A DNA stretch of 64,000 nt, from NCBI RefSeq assembly GCF_946998835.1, contig NZ_CAMQAZ010000010.1, forward strand, positions 21,570-85,569, in the 5' to 3' direction. Each line of letters starts with the position of its first letter. Positions within the stretch are counted from its first letter, which is position 1. This document shows, in pieces, positions 44,384-54,715 of the stretch. The stretch comes from an uncultured Corynebacterium sp. GTDB taxonomy: Bacteria; Actinomycetota; Actinomycetes; Mycobacteriales; Mycobacteriaceae. The position numbers and the translations under genes are program-made. The notes below the pieces were generated by a model. That model searched no databases and had not been told where the DNA came from. It was given only the letters and a program-made list of their open reading frames with translations.

Positions 44384-45991
44384 GTGGCAGCGACATCTAC
44401 GCGTGACAACTCCCCGGAACTGTCACCTGGACAGCAAGACCGTGGCTACCTAAGCCGCGAACTATTCCGAAAGCGTACCGGTCTGGGGCTGGGCATCATT
44501 CTGTCCCTGATTGTGTACTTCATCATGCCGGCGGAGCTCGATCACAACCTGCGTGCAACGGCTGGTGTAGCAGTGCTCATGGCCGTGTGGTGGATGTCCG
44601 AGGCAATCCCGATTGCGGTTACAGCCTTGCTGCCGCTGGCCCTGTTCCCGATACTCAACTTGGCTGAGATCAAGGAGTTTTCGGGCAAGTACACCGACCC
44701 GACCATTTTCCTCTTTATGGGCGGCTTCCTGTTGGCGCTGGCAATGCAGCGCTGGAATCTGCACAAGCGTGTTGCATTGTGGGTGCTGGTGCTGATGGGC
44801 TCGTCGCCAAAGATGCTGATTCTCGGCTTTATGGTGGCCACTGGCTTCCTGTCTATGTGGGTATCCAACACGGCTACAGCCGTGATGATGCTGCCAATCG
44901 GTGTGTCGGTGCTCAGTCTGATTGTCCGCATGCTGCACGACGAGAAGGTGGCAGCGAAGGCTGCGGGGTCGGCAGGAGAATCGGTTGCCGAAACCCCTGG
45001 TGGGAATGCGCTGGAGGAGGCCGAGGAGTCGTCGTCAAGCTATGACCCGATGCCTAAGTCGAACTTTGGTATCGCCCTGATGCTGGGTATTGCGTACTCG
45101 GCATCGATTGGTTCGCTGGGCACGATTATCGGTACTCCGCCGAATGCCATGCTGGCGGCCTACATGGCAGAGCAGGGAGTCAACATCGGATTTGGCCAGT
45201 GGATGCTCCTGGGTGTCCCGGTGGCGATTGTGCTCATGTTCTGTGCATGGTTCCTGTTGACCAATGTACTGTTCAAGCCGGAGATTACGCATATTCCGGG
45301 TGGTCGCGAACTCATGCGTGATGAGCTTAAGCGCCTCGGCCGTATGTCGGCTGGTGAACGACGCGTGCTCATGGTGTTTATCGCGGCTGCGCTGGCGTGG
45401 GTCTTTGTTCCGGTGCTGCTGCCCGACACCAAGATTGCCGATGCGGTAATCGCGATGACGGTAGGTATTGCGCTGTTCATCATTCCAGGCGGCCCTGATG
45501 GTGTGAAGCTGATGCGCTGGGAAAATGCGTTAGAGCTGCCATGGGGCGTGCTGCTGCTCTTCGGTGGTGGCCTGGCGCTGTCCTCGCAGTTCGGCGCCTC
45601 TGGGTTGTCGGACTGGATTGGTGACCAACTGGCTACTCTCGGCTGGATGCCAGTGGCTGCACTTGTGGTTGTCGTCGGCACAGTTGTGCTGTTCCTGACC
45701 GAGTTCACCTCGAACACCGCGACGGCCGCAACCTTCCTGCCGCTGGTTGGTGCCATGGCAATCGGTCTGGGCCACGACCAGATGATCTTCGCAGTTCCGG
45801 TTGCTCTGGCGGCTACCTCGGCGTTCATGATGCCGGTTGCAACACCACCCAACGCCATCGCCTACGGCTCCGGCTACGTCAGCATGGACAACATGGTCAA
45901 GGCCGGCGTTTGGCTGAACATCATCGCGCTGATTGTGATTTCCGTGGCTTCGCTGACACTGCTGCAGTGGGTATTCGGCATCGTGTACTAG
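44384..45991 (+). CDS. DASS family di/tricarboxylate:sodium symporter
   Basis: Inner-membrane transporter of the SLC13/DASS family, which imports succinate, malate, fumarate or citrate with sodium. Two SNT motifs of the ion and substrate site are present: VSNTATAVMMLP near residue 168 and TSNTATAATFLP near 448. Also present are MSEAIPIAVTALLP and VATPPNAIAYGSG, the latter being the family signature near the C-terminus. About 11-12 helices; 535 residues. A hydrophilic Ser/Glu-rich loop (residues about 190-225) is an insertion. GTG start with AGGAG upstream. Substrate is not fixed by sequence; relatives in C. glutamicum carry C4-dicarboxylates. Confidence 0.9.
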   Translation: MAATSTRDNSPELSPGQQDRGYLSRELFRKRTGLGLGIILSLIVYFIMPAELDHNLRATAGVAVLMAVWWMSEAIPIAVTALLPLALFPILNLAEIKEFSGKYTDPTIFLFMGGFLLALAMQRWNLHKRVALWVLVLMGSSPKMLILGFMVATGFLSMWVSNTATAVMMLPIGVSVLSLIVRMLHDEKVAAKAAGSAGESVAETPGGNALEEAEESSSSYDPMPKSNFGIALMLGIAYSASIGSLGTIIGTPPNAMLAAYMAEQGVNIGFGQWMLLGVPVAIVLMFCAWFLLTNVLFKPEITHIPGGRELMRDELKRLGRMSAGERRVLMVFIAAALAWVFVPVLLPDTKIADAVIAMTVGIALFIIPGGPDGVKLMRWENALELPWGVLLLFGGGLALSSQFGASGLSDWIGDQLATLGWMPVAALVVVVGTVVLFLTEFTSNTATAATFLPLVGAMAIGLGHDQMIFAVPVALAATSAFMMPVATPPNAIAYGSGYVSMDNMVKAGVWLNIIALIVISVASLTLLQWVFGIVY

Positions 45992-46072
45992 CGGGGTATT
46001 CAGTAGCCGGTAGCGGATGATGGTTCAGTGCGCTAGCACCACCGGACTGCTTTGCCTAGCGTTGCTTAGATT

Positions 46073-46082
46073 CCCCCCCCCC
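46073..46082. repeat. C10 homopolymer tract
   Basis: Ten consecutive C residues, immediately before the terminator of the transporter gene. It is outside coding sequence. Confidence 0.9.
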
Positions 46083-46084
46083 TC

Positions 46085-46116
46085 GCCCCGTTCCACTGTG
46101 GTGGTTCGGGGCTTTG
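46085..46116 (+). terminator. terminator after DASS transporter gene
   Basis: GCCCCG/CGGGGC stem with an inner CCAC/GTGG pair, followed by TTT. Confidence 0.7.
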
Positions 46117-46231
46117 GGCTGCAAATGTGAAACTGTGTGAGTTTATAGCACTTTCATGCCATTTTTCCGCCCATTTTTGACATAAGCGCAGTCAGTAACT
46201 CGTACAAACCCACCGGCCCTAACCACCAAAA

Positions 46232-46274
46232 TAAAACCGGGCCCGAATAAGGTGTGAAACCTCGTTCAAGCCCG
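46232..46274 (-). terminator. terminator after sigA
   Basis: On the minus strand a CGGGC/GCCCG stem with an inner AGGT/ACCT stem is followed by GGTTTTATTTT, a good intrinsic terminator for sigA. Confidence 0.7.
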
Positions 46275-46323
46275 ATTCTTTGAGTCTAGCTAGTAGCTCC
46301 CACTAACACGCCAAGTGAAAGCG

Positions 46324-47904
<1,581 letters not shown>

Positions 47905-48300
47905 GAACGCCCTTTCACGATGTACGTTGTGTGCGCCGCCAATGCCGCCGGTAGCTCCTGTCCGTTAGAGAGAAGCTACCCGCGCCAGTGGTGCGCCTTT
48001 ACTTCGTCTGTAGCCAGCTAACCGAATGCAAAAACACTCGGAGCCAACCTTTTCGTGTCACGGTCATCAGTGTTGCATTTCTGGCTCCTAGCGAAGAAGC
48101 GATTGGTAAAAACCATCGTCGAAGCAGTGTGCTCGACTTCGTTTCACCTATCCTCCTCGAGCCTGTTGATTATTCAACCTTGCCGTGAGTCAACTTCTTA
48201 TTGTAAACCAATTCTGAAAACTGCCGCCACGGGGCATGGCTTGAGCACACTGTCAAGCCGTGCGCACACACGGCAACCTTCAAATTAGAACCGTGGCCTG
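47905..48300. other. sigA upstream region
   Basis: 396 bp without a gene, between ppgK and sigA on the same strand. Two short hairpins near 48236-48280 (GGCTTGA/TCAAGCC and GCCGTG/CACGGC) may end ppgK transcription but lack T-tracts. I could not assign the sigA promoter with confidence, and I see no RNA gene. Confidence 0.55.
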
Positions 48301-49056
48301 CTAAGGGTAAAGGCCCTGGTCAGCGGCGAAGGCGGCGCCTGCGATACCTGCGTTATTGTTCAAACTTGCGGGAATAACTGGAGTCTTGCATGTCAGTAGT
48401 GGAATCCACTTTTCATGTTCGCGACTGATTCCACCGCCGACGATAATCCTCGATGGCCAGAACAGTGCCTCATAGGTCTTCAGTACTTTGCTGACGCGCT
48501 CAGCCCACTGCTCGAAACTAAGACCCTCCACATCTTTAACTCGTGCCGAGGCAAAGTGCTCGGCCTCCATATCGTCAATAAGGAGGTGACCGAGCTCCGA
48601 ATTGGGGTAGAGCAGACCGTCATGGATGAGCGCGGAGCCGATGCCGGTACCAAAAGTCAGTAGCAGCACAGCGCCGGTTTTATTATCCGGGTCGCCAAAC
48701 TGGACTTCAGCGAGACCGGCAGCGTCAGCGTCGTTAAGCACGTGTGCCTTGTTGTTGGGCAGATGCTTAGCGAAGAGCTCTTGGCAGTTCGTATTGACCC
48801 AGGAATCGTCGATATTGGCGGCCAGCAGGGCAACCTGATTCTGCACAACAGATGGAATAGTGATGCCGACGTCGGAGTCCCACTGCGCAATCTCTACGAT
48901 TTCCGCAATGGTCTTCGCAACAGCCTCCGGGGTTGCCGGCTTCGGCGTGAAAATCTTGATGCGATCGCCAATGAGCTGACCCGTATCAAGGTCGACGCGG
49001 CCGCCCTTGATTCCCGAGCCCCCGACATCGATACCAAATCCAATTCGTTGTCCCAT
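48301..49056 (-). CDS. ppgK: polyphosphate glucokinase PpgK
   Basis: Phosphorylates glucose with polyphosphate (or ATP). This ROK/actin-fold enzyme has the N-terminal phosphate motif GFGIDVGGSGIKGG, the catalytic LNDADAAGLAE near residue 115, and TFGTGIGSALIHDG. About 251 residues. The ATG at 49056 is preferred since it gives the family N-terminus MGQRIGFGIDVGG. TACAAT lies exactly 7 nt upstream, suggesting a leaderless message. It is divergent from suhB and upstream of sigA, as in C. glutamicum. Confidence 0.94.
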   Translation of the reverse strand: MGQRIGFGIDVGGSGIKGGRVDLDTGQLIGDRIKIFTPKPATPEAVAKTIAEIVEIAQWDSDVGITIPSVVQNQVALLAANIDDSWVNTNCQELFAKHLPNNKAHVLNDADAAGLAEVQFGDPDNKTGAVLLLTFGTGIGSALIHDGLLYPNSELGHLLIDDMEAEHFASARVKDVEGLSFEQWAERVSKVLKTYEALFWPSRIIVGGGISREHEKWIPLLTCKTPVIPASLNNNAGIAGAAFAADQGLYP

Positions 49057-49063
49057 AGCTGAA

Positions 49064-49069
49064 ATTGTA
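49064..49069 (-). promoter_or_regulatory. candidate -10 of leaderless ppgK promoter
   Basis: On the minus strand TACAAT (5 of 6 with TATAAT) ends 7 nt before the ppgK ATG. No Shine-Dalgarno is present. Confidence 0.5.
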
Positions 49070-49078
49070 CGAAAGGGA

Positions 49079-49084
49079 CACAAT
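49079..49084 (+). promoter_or_regulatory. candidate -10 of suhB promoter
   Basis: CACAAT ends 7 nt before the ATG at 49092. CACAATTGG also occurs upstream of the DUF3039 start. It overlaps the divergent ppgK promoter region. Confidence 0.35.
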
Positions 49085-49091
49085 TGGTGGC

Positions 49092-50069
49092 ATGGACAAT
49101 GATTCACACGAGACCGCACAAACCACCAACTCTGCAGGTAATGCGATATTTACCGATTCCCAAAATAGGGCATCTACGCACCCTAGTGTCAGGGAACTGC
49201 GAGGTCGCGCGGTACTCATCGCGCGCGCTGCTGCAGCACATATCGCCCGTCGCAGGGCCGAACTCGGCACCGATGGGGTTCTTGCAAGTACCCAGACAAA
49301 AACCTCTGCTGTTGATCCCGTCACTGTCGTCGACCGAGAGTCTGAGGAGCTCATTCGCGCACTCATCAAAACCTTTAGCAGTACCGATCGTATTGTGGGC
49401 GAGGAAGGCGGGCTTGACGACGGCGCGAGCTCGCCGGCTCACAGCACCGGGTCGAGCGAACCGGTGACCTGGATCGTCGATCCCATCGACGGCACCGTGA
49501 ACTTCCTCTATGGCCTCCCCAACTTTGCCGTGAGTATCGCCTGCGCGGTGGGGGATGAAGTCGTGGCTGGAGCAGTGGCAAATGTGGCCTCGGGTGAGAT
49601 TTATAGCGCGGCGAGGGGAGAAGGTGCCCAGCTGTCTCGATGGGATGGCAGTGTGTCGGAGCTCAAGTGTTCCCCGACTACCGAGCTCAGAAAAGTACTA
49701 GTAGCCACTGGTTTTAGCTATTCGGCAAGACTGCGGAAGATACAGGGGCAAATCGCGTCGCAGTTGCTGGGGCAGTGCCGGGATATTCGACGGATGGGTT
49801 CAGCGGCACTCGACCTGTGCATGGTTGCAAGCGGGCGAGCAGATGCATATTACGAGCACGACATCAAAATCTGGGACTATGCAGCAGGTGCACTGATTGC
49901 CGCTGAAGCAGGAGCGAAGGTTCGCGTTCCGAAGTTTCGGCAGTCCGCACATGCGGCCGGACGACCGGAGGGAGATCCACTGGATTTCGGTGTCTGTGCG
50001 GCGACCCCGGCAGTTGCCGACGTGTTCTTCGCAGCATTTGACGGCGCGGTCGCGCAAGTGCGGCAGTAG
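49092..50069 (+). CDS. suhB: inositol monophosphatase family protein SuhB-like
   Basis: Mg-dependent, Li-sensitive phosphatase family acting on inositol-1-phosphate or related phosphates, relevant to phosphatidylinositol and mycothiol precursors. Metal-site motifs are GEEGGLD near residue 105, VDPIDGTVNFLYGLPNF near 138, and IWDYAAGALIAAEAGA near 262. About 325 residues, with a polar N-terminal extension of around 35 residues. The ATG at 49092 gives MDNDSHET; a TTG at 49065 would overlap the ppgK promoter. It converges on cei with a gap of 10 nt. Confidence 0.9.
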   Translation: MDNDSHETAQTTNSAGNAIFTDSQNRASTHPSVRELRGRAVLIARAAAAHIARRRAELGTDGVLASTQTKTSAVDPVTVVDRESEELIRALIKTFSSTDRIVGEEGGLDDGASSPAHSTGSSEPVTWIVDPIDGTVNFLYGLPNFAVSIACAVGDEVVAGAVANVASGEIYSAARGEGAQLSRWDGSVSELKCSPTTELRKVLVATGFSYSARLRKIQGQIASQLLGQCRDIRRMGSAALDLCMVASGRADAYYEHDIKIWDYAAGALIAAEAGAKVRVPKFRQSAHAAGRPEGDPLDFGVCAATPAVADVFFAAFDGAVAQVRQ

Positions 50070-50079
50070 GGCCGTGCCC

Positions 50080-50697
50080 CTAAGAGCAGGTACCTGAACG
50101 GGTAGTGCTCAGGCTCTCCAAGTCGGCCTGTTCGCCGCGGTTCAAAGCGGCCATAGTCTCTTCGACTTGGCTGGTTACTTCAAACTCCTTAAAACCCCTG
50201 CCCAGGGACACGTCAACAGTTGCATCGGGTCGACCATCGTGAACGAGTTCAAAGCAGGGGAAGAGCGCGTGTAGGGCCGCAGCATGTCCGTTGAATTCTT
50301 CGCCGAAGCGCAGCTGACCGAAGCAACCGAGGTCCTGGTTTTCTACCAGGGGGTCGTTGCCATAAGGAGTGTGCTCATCAGAAAGGAAGCTGAGTTGCCG
50401 CAGTTGCTCGGCGACGGTGGTGGCTTGGCCAACTTGACCGTTGGCGTTATAGACGCGGACGTGGACCTCAGATGGTGGGACGACGTGCTCGCCAATCAGC
50501 GTCGTTGAAGATACAGGGGTACCAGCAGAGGGAAGAGAGCAGGATACTGGAAAATTGGTTGGCTCACTGCGGAAAGCCAGCACCCATGACCCCGACGCGA
50601 TTAGTAGGGCAACTATAGAAACGACCACGTAGGGCGCAATTTTGCGGCGCTGTGATGCTCTGTAGGTTGTCAAGGGTCCTGAACTCATAGCAGTCAT
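50080..50697 (-). CDS. cei: cell envelope integrity protein Cei-like (LytR_C domain)
   Basis: Single-pass envelope protein in the position of M. tuberculosis Rv2700 (Cei). A short cytoplasmic N-terminus (TYRASQRRKIA) is followed by one helix at about residues 21-42, then an extracellular LytR C-terminal-like domain (VHVRVYNANGQVGQATTVAEQL) with cysteines that may form disulfides, including the C-terminal GTCS. About 205 residues. The ATG at 50697 is chosen; upstream in-frame codons encode nothing family-like. Assignment by synteny and domain. Confidence 0.8.
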   Translation of the reverse strand: MTAMSSGPLTTYRASQRRKIAPYVVVSIVALLIASGSWVLAFRSEPTNFPVSCSLPSAGTPVSSTTLIGEHVVPPSEVHVRVYNANGQVGQATTVAEQLRQLSFLSDEHTPYGNDPLVENQDLGCFGQLRFGEEFNGHAAALHALFPCFELVHDGRPDATVDVSLGRGFKEFEVTSQVEETMAALNRGEQADLESLSTTRSGTCS

Positions 50698-50890
50698 GTT
50701 ATCTTCTCGTCGATAAGTCAGCGTAAAAACAGCTAATGACCTGCAGAGATGACAGATGCAGTGAATTGTCTTAATATCCGCTGAGAAAGGCGCTAGAAAA
50801 TACAACGTGTCAATCGGCTCAAGGCGTTGTATTGTCCGAGAAAAGACAGTTCAGAATATCTAGAAAAGGTCCAGAAAGAAGGTTAGGGAC

Positions 50891-51187
50891 ATGGCTGTAA
50901 ACTACGATGCCCCGCGTACTCGTGAAAGCGAAGAGCTGGAGACCGATTCCCTCGAGGGCCTTCAGGCTGCGTCCGCCGAAAAGGAAATCGATGACACCGA
51001 CGACGGCGAGATTGTCGAGCCTTTCGAGCTGCCAGTAGCCGATATCGCCGGTGAAGAATTCGATATGGATGTCGCGCCTAAAGGTGAAGACGAATTCACC
51101 TGTGGCTCCTGCTTCATGGTCATGCACCGCTCGATGATTGCAATCGATAACGGTGACGGATTCCCCATCTGCCAGGATTGCGCATAG
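50891..51187 (+). CDS. DUF4193 family protein
   Basis: Short acidic actinobacterial protein, the counterpart of Rv2699c, with unknown function. The 98 residues are Asp/Glu-rich, and the end carries a zinc-ribbon pair FTCGSCF and CQDCA (CxxC-x28-CxxC). ATG start with a purine-rich AAGGTTAGGGA upstream. Its location between cei and the DUF3093 gene is conserved. Confidence 0.9.
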   Translation: MAVNYDAPRTRESEELETDSLEGLQAASAEKEIDDTDDGEIVEPFELPVADIAGEEFDMDVAPKGEDEFTCGSCFMVMHRSMIAIDNGDGFPICQDCA

Positions 51188-51230
51188 GTTTAGGACTTTT
51201 AAGAGCTCATTCAATTCTTCAGAGCTCACC

Positions 51231-51265
51231 CAACAAAACCGCCACTAGCACGACTGCGGTGGCGG
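51231..51265 (-). terminator. terminator of DUF3093 gene
   Basis: On the minus strand the CCGCCAC/GTGGCGG stem is followed by TTTTGTT. It may also act for the convergent DUF4193 gene. Confidence 0.7.
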
Positions 51266-51314
51266 CGCTGGGGCCGTCGTCAAGCGTGAAGCGGCGGTGA
51301 GAAAAGTTGCTTAG

Positions 51315-51866
51315 CTAGCGGTCAAGGAGACTGTCAAGCAGCGCCTCGGGGTGTCGGGTGGAAACCAGCCAATAGGGGGTGGGGTCATCCGGATCGTCGA
51401 GAACCAGCAGCACCATCGTGGGAATCCACGTGTGCGTAACCAGGAACGCCGCCGGGTCGAGCTGGCGGCCAAGCGCGTTGCGCTGTGCGGACTTCGGGAC
51501 CACTAGGGATTTGGCAATCACGGACGCGGGCAAAACGGCCGTGCCGGCGTGAAGCCAGCGTTCACCACTGCTGTCGACTTCCACCGACACTGTGGTCTTT
51601 GACATGGTCAACAGCACCCACACGCCCACGGCGAGACAGATGATGCCGCCGACGACAAACCACATCGGCGAACGGTTAAAACCAATTTGGGCGGTGCACA
51701 CGAAAACAGCGGCAGCGCCGAGTGCCCAGAACCACCAGGGGACCCAGAGCTTTTCGGAATAGACAATCGATGAATCTCCGCCCGAGCTCATTGGCATTGC
51801 CGCACCATCGGAGGTGCTTGCCGAGCTGTCGTCATGACGAGGCTGCAGGTTATCTTTTCCACTCAC
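51315..51866 (-). CDS. DUF3093 domain-containing membrane protein
   Basis: Membrane protein in the place of Rv2698. Two helices at about residues 43-62 and 68-88 (WVPWWFWALGAAAVFVC, WFVVGGIICLAVGVWVLL) are followed by a beta-rich C-terminal domain with TAVLPASVIAKS and the family ending DPTPYWLVSTRHPEAL. Length 183 residues, with a Ser-rich N-terminal 35 residues. Function unknown. Divergent from dut. Confidence 0.85.
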   Translation of the reverse strand: MSGKDNLQPRHDDSSASTSDGAAMPMSSGGDSSIVYSEKLWVPWWFWALGAAAVFVCTAQIGFNRSPMWFVVGGIICLAVGVWVLLTMSKTTVSVEVDSSGERWLHAGTAVLPASVIAKSLVVPKSAQRNALGRQLDPAAFLVTHTWIPTMVLLVLDDPDDPTPYWLVSTRHPEALLDSLLDR

Positions 51867-51957
51867 GGTTAACCATTCTAGGGCACGGCTATGCTCGGTA
51901 TTGATAAGGCCGAAGTGCGGTTCTTAGAAGAAGCGACTGTGAAGGACATACAAGGAC

Positions 51958-52410
51958 ATGACTTATGCCCCGGTACGAGTGAAGAAACTCCATGAGGACG
52001 CGGTGATTCCCCAGCGTGCGCATGCCGATGACGCTGGCGTGGATCTGAGCTCAGCGGAGGATGTCGTGTTGGCACCAGGGCAGCGGGCACTTGTGGGCAC
52101 TGGTATCGCCATTGCGTTGCCAGCAGGTACCGTGGGGCTGGTTCATCCTCGTTCCGGACTGGCTTTTAAGAAAGGGCTATCCATCGTTAACGCCCCCGGC
52201 ACAATTGACGCCGGTTATCGTGGCGAGCTGAAGGTGTGTTTAATCAACCTGGACCCGGACAATGTAGTGGAGGTTGCCAAGGGGGATCGAATTGCCCAGC
52301 TGGTCGTGCAGAAAGTGGAGCTCAGCCCAATGGTCGTGGTCGATGAACTCGATGAGACGGAGCGCGGAGAGGGCGGTCACGGATCCACCGGGGTCTCGGA
52401 ATCGCTGTAA
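51958..52410 (+). CDS. dut: deoxyuridine 5'-triphosphate nucleotidohydrolase (dUTPase)
   Basis: Hydrolyses dUTP to dUMP, preventing uracil in DNA. All trimeric dUTPase motifs are visible: DDAGVDLSS (I), PRSGLAFKKG (II), GTIDAGYRGEL (III) with the catalytic Asp and Tyr, DRIAQLVV (IV) and RGEGGHGSTG (V, P-loop-like). Length 150 residues. AAGGA precedes the ATG. Confidence 0.97.
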   Translation: MTYAPVRVKKLHEDAVIPQRAHADDAGVDLSSAEDVVLAPGQRALVGTGIAIALPAGTVGLVHPRSGLAFKKGLSIVNAPGTIDAGYRGELKVCLINLDPDNVVEVAKGDRIAQLVVQKVELSPMVVVDELDETERGEGGHGSTGVSESL

Positions 52411-52530
52411 AAAACTTCTCTGACAGCGCGGGGACCCCGCCAAGTGTGGTTCAATGCGTGAAGAGCGCAAGATAGCGTTTAAGAAAACTTTTACAAAAAT
52501 TTCTTTTTAGCGAGGTGTCAATAAACCACT

Positions 52531-53307
52531 ATGTGGCCATTTGGAAAGAAGAACCAGTCAGAGGAGACCGCTGCTGAGGCAGAGGCCACCGCCGAGTCCG
52601 TCGCACCGGTCTCTGATGAAGCTACCGACGCCGTGCGTGACGACGCGCCGGAGACCTCCGTGGCCGACGCGCCGGTTAACGGTCCATTTGATCGCGATAG
52701 CGCTAGCCCAACGCAGTTTGATTTTTCGGACTTTGCGAAGGCCAGCCTGAATCTTGGTTCGATGCTGCTGCCCATCCCACACGTGGGTGATATCCAGGTC
52801 GAAATGGGGCCGACGGGTCCGACTATGCTGCACGTCGCCACGCAGCACGGGCGGGTAACGCCAGTGGCCTTTGCTGCTCCGACTTCGGGTGGTCTCTGGG
52901 AGGAGTCCGCGCAGGAGATTAAGGAAGGTCTCGAGTCGGATGGCCTCGATGTTCACGTCGAGCAGGGGCCGTGGGGTTCTGAGGTCGTGGGTCGCACCTC
53001 TGGCATGGAAATGCGCATCATTGGTGCCGACGGTCCGCGGTGGATGCTTCGTATGACAGCCTCGGGTCCGGCTGATCAGGCTGAGGAGCTTGCGGACCTT
53101 GCCCGTGGCGTCCTGGCCCGTAGCTTCGTCTCCCGCGGTGATAATCCAATGCCGGCAGGTCAGCCTCTGCCAGTCACACTCCCGGCCCAGATGGCTGAAC
53201 AGATTCGTCAGGCATACCAGGAACAGACTCAGGCCGCTCAGGTTGAGGGGGAGCCGGGGCAGATGCCCGGAGCTACCGGCATCAACCCGGATGGTTCCAC
53301 TAACTAG
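52531..53307 (+). CDS. DUF3710 domain-containing protein
   Basis: Actinobacterial protein of unknown function, counterpart of Rv2696c. An N-terminal WPFGKK start is followed by an acidic Ala/Glu-rich segment (to about residue 55). The DUF3710 domain then runs at about 60-220 (GSMLLPIPHVGDIQVEMG, GPRWMLRMTASGPA). The C-terminus is Gln/Pro/Gly-rich. Length 258 residues. It follows dut on the same strand after 120 nt that contain a short GCGGG/CCCGC hairpin. Confidence 0.87.
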   Translation: MWPFGKKNQSEETAAEAEATAESVAPVSDEATDAVRDDAPETSVADAPVNGPFDRDSASPTQFDFSDFAKASLNLGSMLLPIPHVGDIQVEMGPTGPTMLHVATQHGRVTPVAFAAPTSGGLWEESAQEIKEGLESDGLDVHVEQGPWGSEVVGRTSGMEMRIIGADGPRWMLRMTASGPADQAEELADLARGVLARSFVSRGDNPMPAGQPLPVTLPAQMAEQIRQAYQEQTQAAQVEGEPGQMPGATGINPDGSTN

Positions 53308-53393
53308 CTAACTCATTAGGGAGCAGGGCCAGCAGAGAAAATCTAGCCGCCGGACTAGCTAGAAGACTCACATCTAGCCCCACCATGCACCCG

Positions 53394-53423
53394 ATGCCGC
53401 CGTCACCCGACGGCGGCATTTGT
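53394..53423 (+). terminator. terminator after DUF3710 gene
   Basis: Perfect 11-bp stem ATGCCGCCGTC/GACGGCGGCAT with a 4-nt loop, then TTTG. It ends 27 nt before the methyltransferase start. Confidence 0.85.
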
Positions 53424-53435
53424 ATCTACAGCGGG

Positions 53436-53441
53436 TAGAAT
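53436..53441 (+). promoter_or_regulatory. candidate -10 upstream of TrmA-like gene
   Basis: TAGAAT (5 of 6 with TATAAT) ends 8 nt before the GTG at 53450, directly after the terminator. A leaderless message is likely. Confidence 0.45.
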
Positions 53442-53449
53442 CTCGCTGC

Positions 53450-54715
53450 GTGAACATCGAAGTGACTATTGACCGTCCGGCTGCCGGCGGAGAATTCATT
53501 GCCAGTTTTGACGGACGTATCGGTTTCGTCACAGGTGGCATCCCCGGCGAGCGAGTTATTGTCGACATCGCCAATCCAGATGCCAAGCTGTGGCGCGGTA
53601 ACGTCGTCGAGGTCCTGGAAGCTTCCAAGCACCGTATTCCGCAGGCTTGCCAGGCCGCACAGGACGGTGCAGGTTGCTGCGATTGGGGCTTCATTAGCCC
53701 GGCGTACGCGGCGCGGCTGAAGGCCGATGTCCTCGCCGATTGCCTGCGTCGTCTGGGTCGTTTCACCGTCGATGAGCTGCCCGCAATCGATGTCCTTCCG
53801 CTGGCGCCAGCCTCCCATTGGCGCACGCGTGTGCGCCTCGGTGTGGACAGCCAGGGGCGCGCAGGTCTGCGTCGCTTTCGCTCACACGATTTGAGTGTCG
53901 GTACTGAGTGTGCTCAGACAGTTCCCAATCTCATCGCTGGCTTTACGACGGCCGGAACCATCCCGGTCTCAGAATCAGCTCGCGGTAGGGGGCGCAAGAG
54001 CCGAGATTCCGGAGAGCTCCATGTGGCCATGGACGATGCAGGTAACCGAAGTGCTGTGTATGTTTCCGGTAGCGGCCGAAACCGGAAGCAGACGGTAATC
54101 GAAGGTGAACCAACCACACGGCACACTGTTCACGGTATTACTTTTGATGTGCCGACTACTGGCTTTTGGCAAGCTCACTGCCGTGCTCCTGAGTTTTACG
54201 GCTCGCGCATTATTGACTTATTGGCTGGCCAACCCATCACCTGTGCATGGGACCTCTACGGCGGGGCAGGGGTTCTGGCCGCGGCGCTTCGTAAGGTTGT
54301 TGGCTCAGAGGGCTCAATCCTCTCAGTTGAAGGTTTTGCTGCCGCGGCGGCGGCAGGGCGCAAGGCATTCACTGCAGCCGATCACGGTGAGCGTGCCGAG
54401 CCAGCGGCACCGGTCCGATTTGTAACCGGTGATGTCACCAAGGTCGTGCGCCGGGAAGTCGCCAATGAGGAAACGCCCGATCCAGATGTTGTTGTGCTCG
54501 ACCCTCCGCGTACCGGCGCAGGTAAGGATGCCATTGCCGCAATCGCGGAAGCTAAGCCACGCGTAGTTGTCCACTTCGGCTGCGATCCGGCGACTTTTGC
54601 TCGCGATGCCCGGTATTGGGATGACCACGGATATCGGTTGAAGCATATCGAGATTGTCGATGCGTTTGGCCTAACGCACCACTTTGAGACTATCGCAGTG
54701 TTGGAGCAAAGCTAA
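53450..54715 (+). CDS. TrmA/RumA-family RNA (uracil-5-)-methyltransferase
   Basis: SAM-dependent m5U methyltransferase of rRNA or tRNA. An N-terminal TRAM domain (residues about 1-58) is followed by the central domain and a Rossmann core with WDLYGGAGVLAAALRK. The catalytic motifs are LDPPRTGAG and HFGCDPATFARDA, with the nucleophile Cys in FGCDP. I see no complete Fe-S cysteine set as in RlmD, although CQAAQDGAGCCDWG could supply some ligands. About 421 residues. The GTG at 53450 is preferred. It corresponds to Rv2689c; whether the target is tRNA or rRNA is open. Confidence 0.87.
   Translation: MNIEVTIDRPAAGGEFIASFDGRIGFVTGGIPGERVIVDIANPDAKLWRGNVVEVLEASKHRIPQACQAAQDGAGCCDWGFISPAYAARLKADVLADCLRRLGRFTVDELPAIDVLPLAPASHWRTRVRLGVDSQGRAGLRRFRSHDLSVGTECAQTVPNLIAGFTTAGTIPVSESARGRGRKSRDSGELHVAMDDAGNRSAVYVSGSGRNRKQTVIEGEPTTRHTVHGITFDVPTTGFWQAHCRAPEFYGSRIIDLLAGQPITCAWDLYGGAGVLAAALRKVVGSEGSILSVEGFAAAAAAGRKAFTAADHGERAEPAAPVRFVTGDVTKVVRREVANEETPDPDVVVLDPPRTGAGKDAIAAIAEAKPRVVVHFGCDPATFARDARYWDDHGYRLKHIEIVDAFGLTHHFETIAVLEQS

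Larger units (their letters stand above)
45992..46323. other. gene-free gap between convergent transporter and sigA genes
   Basis: 332 bp with a C10 tract and two terminators, one for each flanking gene. I see no credible ORF or RNA gene. Confidence 0.7.

Noticed and set aside
48150..48200. SigA-type promoter for sigA (TTGACT on the minus strand near 48188)
   Set aside because: The best -10-like hexamer (AATAAT) lies only 13 nt away, too close for a standard promoter.
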